Shown here piece by piece: positions 57,779 to 64,000 of a stretch of 64,000 nucleotides of DNA. The stretch is from Mesorhizobium qingshengii (GTDB lineage Bacteria; Pseudomonadota; Alphaproteobacteria; Rhizobiales; Rhizobiaceae), in assembly GCF_900103325.1 (NCBI RefSeq), contig NZ_FMXM01000019.1:62001-126000 (forward strand), given 5' to 3'. Positions within the stretch are counted from its first letter, which is position 1, and each line of letters starts with the position of its first letter. The notes under the pieces were generated by a model. That model had not been told where the DNA came from. It saw only the letters and a list, made by a program, of their open reading frames with translations, and ran no database searches. A program made the translations under genes and the position numbers.

Positions 57779-58902
57779 CAGCCGACTCTCTTCCACAAAT
57801 CGGGGTTGAAGGCCTTGAAGCGGCCGTAAAAGGTCTCGCTGAACAGAATGACGACGAAGATCATGCCTTGCAGCACCAGCACTGTGGCGTCGGGCAGATC
57901 CAGGCGGCGCTGGATCAGCCCGCCCGAAGCGTCGATGCCGCCGAGCAGTATGGCGACCGGGATTATGGCCAGCGGATTGTGGCGGGCAAGGAAGGCGACG
58001 AGGATGCCGGTGTAGCCGTAGCCGGCGGCAAGCGAAGCGTTGGCGCTGCCTTGCACGGCGGCGACTTCCAGCATGCCGGCAAGCCCGGCAAAACCGCCGG
58101 AAAGTGCGGTGAAACCGACGACGAGCGGCCCGACGGCCAGTCCCTGGACCTGTGCCGCGCGTACATTGCCGCCGGCGATGCGCGCAGCAAAACCCCAGCG
58201 GGTCTTTTCGATAAGCACCCAGGAGAGAATGCAGGCGATGACGCCGACGACCAGCCCCCAATGCACGTCCATGCCCGGAATGTTGCCGATACGGTAGATG
58301 TCCGCCAGCGGTTGCGTCGACGGCTTGTTGAGCGAGGCCGGATCGCGCAGCGGCCCTTCCACCAGCTGGTTCATCAGCGCGATGGCGATGTAGGCCATCA
58401 GCAGGCTGGAGATGGTCTCGTTGACAGCCCGGTAGTAGCGCAGCGCGCCGACGGCACCGATCCAGATGCCGCCGGCGGCCATGCCCGCCACGCCCATGGC
58501 AAGAATGACGATTGATGATGGCGCGCCGCCGAGCGCCACGCCGATGGCCGCGGCGGCGACGCCGCCCAGCACGATGGCGCCCTCGCCGCCGATGACGACG
58601 AGGCCGAGCCGCGCCGGCAGCGCCACACAGAGCGCCGCCAAGAGCAGAGGTGCGGCCCGCGACAGCGAGTTCTGGACCGAGAACCAGGAACCGAAGCCGC
58701 CCCGCCACATGGTTTCATAGAGCAGGACCGGCGACTTGCCGACAGCCAGGATGAACAGACTGAACAGCGCCATGCCAACGACAAGTGCCGCGAGCGGAAT
58801 GACAAAGGCTTCCGCCCGCCGCGCGATCCATTCCAGCGCCGCCGAGTATCCCCTGGCGCCGAACAGCGCCGGCATGCCGGCTCCTGTCGCCATATCCGTC
58901 AT
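57778..58902 (-). CDS. ABC transporter permease (BMP/simple sugar type), first permease
   Basis: 374 residues with about nine membrane helices starting near residue 34. Signature LGLVVIGGEGAIVLGGVAAA near 99 and AAGYGYTGILVAFLARHNPL near 293 match YufP-type permeases. An N-terminal cytoplasmic tail of about 30 residues precedes the first helix. It lies 20 bp after the binding protein gene. Confidence 0.92.
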   Translation of the reverse strand: MTDMATGAGMPALFGARGYSAALEWIARRAEAFVIPLAALVVGMALFSLFILAVGKSPVLLYETMWRGGFGSWFSVQNSLSRAAPLLLAALCVALPARLGLVVIGGEGAIVLGGVAAAAIGVALGGAPSSIVILAMGVAGMAAGGIWIGAVGALRYYRAVNETISSLLMAYIAIALMNQLVEGPLRDPASLNKPSTQPLADIYRIGNIPGMDVHWGLVVGVIACILSWVLIEKTRWGFAARIAGGNVRAAQVQGLAVGPLVVGFTALSGGFAGLAGMLEVAAVQGSANASLAAGYGYTGILVAFLARHNPLAIIPVAILLGGIDASGGLIQRRLDLPDATVLVLQGMIFVVILFSETFYGRFKAFNPDLWKRVG

Positions 58903-58922
58903 CGCCCTGTCCCCCCTTCAGA

Positions 58923-60050
58923 TCAGGCGGTCGAGCCGACGACGCCCTCGACCAGATAGTCCATGCTTTCGAGCTCGATCGCGTTTTCGGGGAAGGCCTG
59001 GCCCGCGGTGGCGACGACCGCGCCCTTGTTGCTTTTCAGCGGTCCCTTGATGACGGCGAAGCCGCCCTTCATCATTTCAGCCAGCGTGGCGTCGAACTGC
59101 TTGCGCGCCGGCTCGCCGACGGCGGGACCGAGCGGGCTCATCTTGACGAAACCGTCGGCCAGGCCGCCGCGGGTGAAGTTGGGCAGCGGCGTGCCGGCGA
59201 CAAGGTCGTCGACGAACATCTTGTAGACCTTGGCCCAGTTCCATTCCGCGCCGGTGAGGTATTTTTCCGGGGCCAGCGGGCTCTGGTTGGCGTGGTAGCC
59301 GCAGACGAAGGCGCCGCGCCCGGCGGCCGTCTCGACCACCACTTTCGGGCTGTCGACATGGCAGGTGATGACATCGGCGCCCTGGTCGACCAGCGCGTTG
59401 GTGGCTTCCGCCTCCTTGACCGCCAGCGACCATTCGCCGGTGAAGATGACCTGGCAGGTGATGGTCGGATCGACCGAGCGCGCGCCGAGCAGGAAGGAGT
59501 TGATGTTGAGCAGCACCTGCGGAATGGGCTTGGCGGCGACGAAGCCGAGCTTCTTGGTCTTCGAGGTGTGGCCGGCGACGACGCCGTTGAGATACTGACC
59601 CATGCCGATATAGCCGAAATAGGAGCCGGCATTCATCGGGTGCTTGGCCTTGTCCCACATGCCGCCGCAATGGCGGAACTGCACGTCGGGGAATTTCGCG
59701 CACATGGCCAGCATGTGGGGGTCGAAATAGCCGAAGGAGGTCGGGAAGACCAGTGACGCGCCGTCGAGATTGATCATCGATTCCATCGTCTTCTGGACAT
59801 CGACCGTTTCCGGCACGTTCTCCTCCTCGACGACGGTGATGCCCTCGATACCCTTCAGCGCCGCGGCGCCCTCGGCATGCGCCTGGTTGTAGCCGTAGTC
59901 GTCCTTCGGGCCGACATAGATGAACCCGACCGTCGCGGTTGCGGCCAGGGCCCTCGAGATGGGAAAGGCCGCGGAGGCGAGCCCGAATGCGGCTCCGGCA
60001 GCGGATGTCTTGAGCAGCTGGCGGCGGCTAAGCATGAATCGGTCGGTCAT
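58923..60050 (-). CDS. BMP-family ABC substrate-binding protein, Tat-exported
   Basis: 375 residues from ATG 60050 (GGGGAG upstream). The N-terminus is a Tat signal (SRRQLLKTSAAG near 8, hydrophobic core, Ala-x-Ala cleavage near 37). The mature protein is a PnrA/BMP-type periplasmic binding protein (GFIYVGPKDDYGYNQAH near 42, then VVFPTSFGYFDP and FVCGYHANQSPLAPEKYLTG). Its place at the head of an operon with BiuH and allophanate hydrolase suggests it binds biuret, triuret or another linear ureide. A sigma-54 promoter lies 61 bp upstream. Confidence 0.9.
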   Translation of the reverse strand: MTDRFMLSRRQLLKTSAAGAAFGLASAAFPISRALAATATVGFIYVGPKDDYGYNQAHAEGAAALKGIEGITVVEEENVPETVDVQKTMESMINLDGASLVFPTSFGYFDPHMLAMCAKFPDVQFRHCGGMWDKAKHPMNAGSYFGYIGMGQYLNGVVAGHTSKTKKLGFVAAKPIPQVLLNINSFLLGARSVDPTITCQVIFTGEWSLAVKEAEATNALVDQGADVITCHVDSPKVVVETAAGRGAFVCGYHANQSPLAPEKYLTGAEWNWAKVYKMFVDDLVAGTPLPNFTRGGLADGFVKMSPLGPAVGEPARKQFDATLAEMMKGGFAVIKGPLKSNKGAVVATAGQAFPENAIELESMDYLVEGVVGSTA

Positions 60051-60102
60051 GTAAAATGCTCCCCTGTAGGACCCTTTCCGGGTCGGTTGACGCCTTCTCA
60101 AG

Positions 60103-60116
60103 AAAGTGCATGCAAT
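60103..60116. promoter_or_regulatory. Palindromic operator 1, probable GntR-regulator site
   Basis: AAAGTGCATGCAAT, with core TGCATGCA at 60107-60114. The exact inverse copy is at 60196-60209. This copy overlaps the -12 box of the sigma-54 promoter, so binding should block the biuret operon. Confidence 0.6.
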
Positions 60117-60126
60117 CGCTGTGCCA
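60111..60126 (-). promoter_or_regulatory. Sigma-54 (-24/-12) promoter of the biuret/BMP operon
   Basis: The minus strand reads TGGCACAGCGATTGCA, a full match to TGGCAC-N5-TTGCA, 61 bp upstream of the binding-protein start. This implies an enhancer-binding activator, most simply NtrC, and nitrogen-limited expression. A weak NtrC-like dyad (TGCAC ... GGCA, 60178-60194) lies upstream. Confidence 0.82.
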
Positions 60127-60195
60127 ATTCCAATAGAGAGATTTCTTTAATAAAATCAATGATGGAGGCAATGCGACCTGCACAACTCGGAGGCA

Positions 60196-60209
60196 ATTGC
60201 ATGCACTTT
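60196..60209. promoter_or_regulatory. Palindromic operator 2, probable GntR-regulator site
   Basis: ATTGCATGCACTTT is the perfect reverse complement of operator 1, with core TGCATGCA at 60198-60205. The centres are 91 bp apart. It lies 21 bp before a TTGACA (60230-60235) that may be the -35 box of the GntR gene, suggesting autoregulation and possibly DNA looping. Confidence 0.6.
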
Positions 60210-60333
60210 TTGCCTTTAAAACAGCCAGTTTGACAGGGAGACTAAAACATAGGCATAGAGGTGCGGGCCGAGTCGGGTAGCTCCGGTCGGCCGCTGATTT
60301 CAGGAACGCCGAAGCACGGGAGGCGAGGCAGAT

Positions 60334-61038
60334 TTGTCGGGGAAGCGTAGCTTGATCCGGTCCGGCACGACCGTCGATCAGATGGTGAGGGCGATCGGCG
60401 ACCGCATCGTCACCGGCGTGCTGCGTCCCGGCGAAAAACTCGACGAGGTTTCACTTGCCGTCCGCTTCGAGGTTTCACGCACGCCGGTGCGCGAGGCGCT
60501 CGGCCAGCTCAGCGCCATGGGCCTCGTCGAGCGGCGACCCAACAGGGGCGCCATCGTCGCCGTCGTCACGCAGGAGCACCTCACCGCGATGTTCGAAAGC
60601 ATGGCCGAGCTGGAAGGCATATGCGCGCGCTTCTGCGCCGAACGCATGACCGGCAGCGAGCGCCGCGCGCTCGAGACCGAGCACCAGGCCTCGGCCCGGC
60701 TGGTGCGGCTGGGTGCCGAGGAAGACTATGAATACTTCAACACCGAGTTCCACAGCCGGCTCTATCGCGGCGCCCACAGCACGCACATCCAGGAGCTGAC
60801 CGCGACGACCCGCAGCCGGCTCGCGCCCTTCCGCCGTGCCCAGTTCAGGCTTGCCGGACGACTGGCCAAATCCTGGCAGGAGCATGACGCCATCGTCACC
60901 GCGATCCTGCGCGGCGACGGCGCTGCCGCCGGCAAGGCCGCGCGCGACCACGTCTCCATCGTCAGCGAGGCGAGCGCCGTCTTCGCCGCCGGCGACCAAC
61001 CCAACGCCGCAAGCACGACGTCCGTTACATCAGGCTGA
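60334..61038 (+). CDS. GntR-family regulator (FadR/FCD subfamily)
   Basis: 234 residues starting with TTG at 60334, preceded by GGGAGGCGAGG. The DNA-binding wing covers about 12-75 (GVLRPGEKLDEVSLAVRF, VSRTPVREALGQLSAMGL). The FCD ligand domain follows, with metal-site residues in EYFNTEFHSRLYRGAH near 131 and the later EHDAIVTAI histidine near 188. It is divergent from the biuret operon and separated by 283 bp holding two identical palindromes, so it probably represses that operon until a ureide ligand binds. Confidence 0.9.
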   Translation: MSGKRSLIRSGTTVDQMVRAIGDRIVTGVLRPGEKLDEVSLAVRFEVSRTPVREALGQLSAMGLVERRPNRGAIVAVVTQEHLTAMFESMAELEGICARFCAERMTGSERRALETEHQASARLVRLGAEEDYEYFNTEFHSRLYRGAHSTHIQELTATTRSRLAPFRRAQFRLAGRLAKSWQEHDAIVTAILRGDGAAAGKAARDHVSIVSEASAVFAAGDQPNAASTTSVTSG

Positions 61039-61052
61039 CAATCCGTCTGACT

Positions 61053-61346
61053 TCAGTGGCGCCACATAGCGCCGAAGATAGAGCCAAGCTCCCGGAACGG
61101 CGGGATTTGGCGCGAAGAGCAACGGCCTTCCAACCCGTGAGCAGTTGCTCTCCGACCAATTGCGACGCTCGCTCGCACGTGAATGGCGACATCAGCCGGT
61201 TCATTCTTGTCGGAGACGAACAAGGCAACACCGGCCGAGCTCCCGATCCAGTTGTCATATTTCCTGTTTTCGACGTCCTTGGTGAACCTGACTGGCCCAA
61301 GCAGTAGCGGCTTCCCGTTAAGCCTCGCGCAATCTCTTCGGTCCAT
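61053..61346 (-). pseudogene. Remnant of an Acg-like nitroreductase gene
   Basis: On the minus strand the segment FTKDVENRKYDN...SSAGVALFVSDKNEPA is nearly identical to residues about 270-300 of the intact protein at 28122-29252, and the DNA is also closely similar. Homology fades on both sides: the N-terminal three quarters are gone and the C-terminal part drifts, with only a weak match to VRGQFATYLGIAG. No start codon or ribosome site of its own is convincing. It is therefore a broken second copy. The rest of 61039-61372 shows nothing else. Confidence 0.75.
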
Positions 61347-61372
61347 GATGGATGCAGATCGTCGAGGATGAC

Positions 61373-61912
61373 ATGAAGCGCAAGTCGATATTACTCTTCG
61401 CTTTTCCTGCGTTCGTGCTTTTGATTCTGGCAGCAGAGCGAATAGCGACGCTCCTGCTTGGAACCTATCCGGCCAGTCCTGCCATGTGGTGGGTTTGGCT
61501 TGAACTGCGTCCATTGGCGACGATGTTCTGGCAGCAGGTCGATCTTTACCTGGGTGGTTCGATGGCCGTTGACGCCGCGATCCTGGTCGCCGCATCGATC
61601 GTCTTCTGGATGGCGTGCCGCACGAGAAAGTCGGCCGCGTTCTTCTTCCTTGCCAATCACATGGCGCTGCTTTTCGCCGGGCTGATGATCGCCGTCGGCG
61701 GCCATTCGGAAACGGCGAGCACGATTGCCGCATTCACGGCGCCCGACGGTTTCCCATTCTCGCTGATGGTCGATTTCACCTGGGAGAACAGCCTCGTGCT
61801 GACCTTGGGCTTTGCGGCCTGCGCTTACTGTCATGTGGCGTTTCTTCGCGAAACCCGACAGAGAGCAGAAGCTCTGGCCGTGCGTCTCGTGGCTTTGAAG
61901 CGGGACCTCTAA
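61373..61912 (+). CDS. Small membrane protein of unknown function
   Basis: 179 residues from ATG 61373 (GAGG 6 bases upstream; 61352 is an alternative). Four or five hydrophobic segments are visible: LLFAFPAFVLLILAA near 6, VDAAILVAASIVFWMA near 66, FFLANHMALLFAGLMIA near 90, and SLVLTLGFAACAYCHVAF near 143. The tail is basic. I do not recognise the family and it has no operon partner. Confidence 0.65.
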   Translation: MKRKSILLFAFPAFVLLILAAERIATLLLGTYPASPAMWWVWLELRPLATMFWQQVDLYLGGSMAVDAAILVAASIVFWMACRTRKSAAFFFLANHMALLFAGLMIAVGGHSETASTIAAFTAPDGFPFSLMVDFTWENSLVLTLGFAACAYCHVAFLRETRQRAEALAVRLVALKRDL

Positions 61913-61998
61913 AGCCCGTCGCGACGCGCTTTAATTGCGGCATCGCGGCAGGCGTATCCGGAGAGCGCCGATTTCGCCTGCTTCCACGCCCGCGGTCC

Positions 61999-62571
61999 CT
62001 AATTGATCTTGCGATAATACACTTTGCCCTCCGGCGTTTCCGTTCGCTGGTAGGCGGGGTTTGGAGCGGGAGGCGCGGTGGCAATGCGCCTCTTGGGCGG
62101 CCGTGGCGTATCGACATCAGTGGGTTCGACCGCGACTTCGGTGTTGGAAGAGGCTTCCGCCACGGTAGTCGTCATGATGACGGGTTCCCTCGCGCCAGAG
62201 ATGCCTGCGTCGCCAGCCAAGGGAAGGTTTTGTTCCAGGCGGGCCATGGTGCCGTTGAGCTCGTTGAAACGGCCTTGCAGTTGGCCGTCCAGCCTTTCAA
62301 ACCGGCTTTGAAAGCCGTTGTTGACCGTATCAAGCCGGGCACCGATCCGCTGCTCGAACGATCCGAGTTCCTCGAGACGCCCCTCCACGATGCGCAGGTC
62401 GGTGATCCCTCGGTAGAGAAAGACGGCGGCCGTTACATTCAGCACGGCAAACAAGGTCAGTCCGACGCCGACCGCTACAGCCAGCCGGTATCTGCTTTTG
62501 TCGCGGTCGAGCAGTTGCGGTTCGAGCTGCTCGGCTATGGTCGGCACGTGCGGATCACTGATCGTCGTCAT
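61999..62571 (-). CDS. Single-span membrane protein with coiled-coil, unknown function
   Basis: 190 residues: a short cytoplasmic start, one membrane helix near 30-52 (LAVAVGVGLTLFAVLNVTAAV), then a coiled coil of repeated RLEELGSFEQRIGARLD-type heptads to about 115, and a Pro/Thr-rich C-terminus ending in GKVYYRKIN. It overlaps the L,D-transpeptidase gene by 4 bp (ATGA). The layout suggests a periplasmic spacer anchored in the inner membrane, perhaps partnering the transpeptidase. Confidence 0.7.
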   Translation of the reverse strand: MTTISDPHVPTIAEQLEPQLLDRDKSRYRLAVAVGVGLTLFAVLNVTAAVFLYRGITDLRIVEGRLEELGSFEQRIGARLDTVNNGFQSRFERLDGQLQGRFNELNGTMARLEQNLPLAGDAGISGAREPVIMTTTVAEASSNTEVAVEPTDVDTPRPPKRRIATAPPAPNPAYQRTETPEGKVYYRKIN

Positions 62572-63158
62572 TGAACCACCACCTTGGTGCCTATCGGCAC
62601 GCGCTTGAAAAGATCGATCACATCCGTGTTGGTAAGGCGAAAACAGCCGGATGTGCCATCGAAACCCACGCCTGAAGGATCATTGGTGCCGTGGATGCGA
62701 TAGAGCGTGTCTCGTCCGTCCCGAAGCAAATAGAGCGCCCTTGCGCCCAGCGGGTTGTAGGGACCCGAGGGCACCAGCTCCGGCAATTCCGGCTGACGAG
62801 CGCGCATTTCCCTGGGCGGGCGCCATTGCGGCCATTCCGTTTTTGCCCCTACCTTCACGACCCCGGTCCAGCCAAATCCGTCACGTCCGACGCTGATCTG
62901 GTAGCGAAGCGCCTGGCCCTGGCGGGTCACCAGGTAAAGCGCCTTCTCATTCTTGCGGATGATGATCGTTCCCAGCTGCTCGGTGGTTGCGAAGGGAACG
63001 GCCTTGCGCAGGCTAGGGCCCATCGCAGGCAGCGGCGGCCGGTCCGCAAGTCCCGATCGCGCGCTGGCGAAGTCCTGGGCCGACAGCGCCAGCGCCAGGC
63101 CCAGCACGCAGGCGCCCGCCAGCCCCGGGGCGATCCGATATCTATCGGGCAGCGTCAT
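62568..63158 (-). CDS. L,D-transpeptidase (YkuD domain)
   Basis: 196 residues. A signal peptide or anchor covers about 1-34 (GLAGACVLGLALALSA, then SARSG). The YkuD catalytic domain ends with RIHGTNDPSGVGFDGTSG, then the nucleophile in CFRL near 172. The usual motif is HxxN...SxGCxR; here the residue before GC is Thr-Ser without the common histidine. The enzyme makes 3-3 or Lpp-type cross-links in peptidoglycan. Overlap with the CpaE gene (17 bp) links it to pilus assembly. Confidence 0.87.
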   Translation of the reverse strand: MTLPDRYRIAPGLAGACVLGLALALSAQDFASARSGLADRPPLPAMGPSLRKAVPFATTEQLGTIIIRKNEKALYLVTRQGQALRYQISVGRDGFGWTGVVKVGAKTEWPQWRPPREMRARQPELPELVPSGPYNPLGARALYLLRDGRDTLYRIHGTNDPSGVGFDGTSGCFRLTNTDVIDLFKRVPIGTKVVVQ

Positions 63159-64000
63159 CGAGCCGCTCTTTGAACATCCGCTTCAGATCCTTGTTGAAGC
63201 GCGCGCGCCCATCCACCTCGGAGGGCAGGATGGCCCTGTTCAGCGCATCGCTCAGAAGGGCGTTGTCCAGCGCGACCGACTTGATGTGCGGCGCCTTGAA
63301 TATCTTCTCGAGTTCGCTGCGCGAAAAGTGGTTCCCGAACCATTTGCGCTTGTGCTTGTTGGCGACGAGCGTGATGCTGACCGCATTGCCGCGCAGCTCG
63401 CGGATCTTCTTGTAGAGCCGCTTGCCCTGACGCAGCGACGCGACATTGAGCTCGAACACGATGAAGATTTCGTCGCTCGTCGAAAGCACGGAATTGTGCC
63501 AGGGCGTTTCGAGATTGGGCAGGTCGATGATGATGTCGTCGAAGCGGTAGGCGACGAGGTCCAGCAGCCGGAAGACGAAATCGCTGCCGTGCGGCTCGAA
63601 CGGCAGTTGCGGCCTCTCGAACGCATAGAGGGTGAGGCCGGACGGGCGCGAAAGCTTGATGACATCCATCAGCTCGACATCGAGCCGTTCCGGCTGGCCG
63701 ATGATGCCGGCCAGATCGAACTGGTTGAACAGATTGAGGTAGGCGCCGCAATTGGCGCTCTGGAAATCGAGATCGACGAGGCAGGTCGAAGCCGCGCGTT
63801 CGGACGATTTCGAGGCGAGGTGTTCGGCCGCCGACAGCGCCAGCGTCGTGGCGCCCGCGCCGCCGCTGGCGCTTATGAAGGTGATGATCCGGCTCTTGGT
63901 GCCCTGGTTGCCGGTGTCGTGGAAGGTCACCGCGTTGAGCAGTTCCTTTCCGTCGAGCGGCTTGTGCAGCCAGTCCGAGGCGTTCATGCGCACCAGCACG
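63142..64000 (-). CDS. cpaE: CpaE-like pilus assembly protein, MinD/ParA-type ATPase (5' end outside window)
   Basis: 286 codons of an open frame entering from the right edge. The visible start (LVRMNASDWLHKPLDGKEL) is the end of a receiver-like domain. It is followed by the deviant Walker A of the MinD class (SASGGAGATTLAL near 44-56) and DLDFQSANCGAYL near 77. CpaE localises the Flp/Tad pilus machinery at the cell pole. The remaining pilus genes must lie to the right of the window. Confidence 0.87.
   Translation of the reverse strand, partial: VLVRMNASDWLHKPLDGKELLNAVTFHDTGNQGTKSRIITFISASGGAGATTLALSAAEHLASKSSERAASTCLVDLDFQSANCGAYLNLFNQFDLAGIIGQPERLDVELMDVIKLSRPSGLTLYAFERPQLPFEPHGSDFVFRLLDLVAYRFDDIIIDLPNLETPWHNSVLSTSDEIFIVFELNVASLRQGKRLYKKIRELRGNAVSITLVANKHKRKWFGNHFSRSELEKIFKAPHIKSVALDNALLSDALNRAILPSEVDGRARFNKDLKRMFKERLDDAAR

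Noticed and set aside
1..64000. CRISPR arrays, tRNA/rRNA genes, insertion sequences, prophage
   Set aside because: No regularly spaced repeats, cloverleaf-type sequences, transposase motifs or structural phage genes were seen on either strand.

Overview
The window is high-GC DNA from an alphaproteobacterium, most likely a Mesorhizobium-like member of the Rhizobiales. The evidence is the dense short-overlap operons, the four-subunit sarcosine oxidase, BMP-type and Tat-exported binding proteins, an NsrR/Rrf2 regulator and a CpaE-type pilus ATPase. No rRNA, tRNA, CRISPR array, transposase or phage gene was recognised. Most of the window is accessory catabolism of small nitrogen compounds.

Region 1 (1-14.4 kb) handles methylated amines. 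It holds part of a dimethylglycine/sarcosine dehydrogenase-like flavoprotein, a Tat-exported binding protein with a structured leader, a LysR regulator, and a forward run of MmgE/PrpD, soxB, soxD, soxA, soxG, a DapA-like lyase, a 2-hydroxyacid dehydrogenase and an MttB-family methyltransferase. A decayed D-aminoacylase tail follows. Region 2 (14.4-21.6 kb, minus) is a hydantoin/N-carbamoyl amino acid operon: RidA, D-hydantoinase, D-carbamoylase, an FrhB-like iron-sulfur protein, an FAD oxidase, an M20 carbamoylase and a cysteine hydrolase. Region 3 (21.8-28 kb, plus) has an MFS exporter, three short-chain or extended dehydrogenases, a PuuE-like deacetylase and an allantoinase/dihydroorotase-like protein. 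Regions 1-3 together could take cyclic ureides through N-carbamoyl intermediates to amino acids or sarcosine.

Region 4 (28-37.7 kb) is mixed. It has an Acg-like nitroreductase, a CbpA/CbpM co-chaperone pair with an ATP-grasp-like gene, an AT-rich island with a TolC-type protein, a diguanylate cyclase, and a truncated haemoglobin with an NsrR-like regulator and a likely operator.

Region 5 (37.7-49.4 kb) is a complete soluble di-iron monooxygenase cluster of the propane/acetone type. mimABCD is followed by an amidohydrolase, a MIP18-like maturation protein, a dedicated GroEL and an alcohol dehydrogenase, all on the minus strand. A sigma-54 activator (mimR-like) converges on them. A consensus -24/-12 promoter lies upstream of mimA, followed by a leader of about 275 nt. 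Divergent from mimA is a compact four-gene operon of unknown function (49.6-51.8 kb), the best candidate here for an undescribed system.

Region 6 (51.8-61 kb, minus) is a biuret/triuret scavenging operon: a BMP-type ABC importer, BiuH, a second BiuH-like hydrolase (possible triuret hydrolase), a cupin and allophanate hydrolase. It has its own sigma-54 promoter, whose -12 box is overlapped by a palindromic site that probably binds the divergent GntR regulator. This fits joint control by nitrogen status and substrate. The last 3 kb holds a nitroreductase remnant, a small membrane protein and a cpaE-ykuD-coiled-coil operon cut by the window edge.
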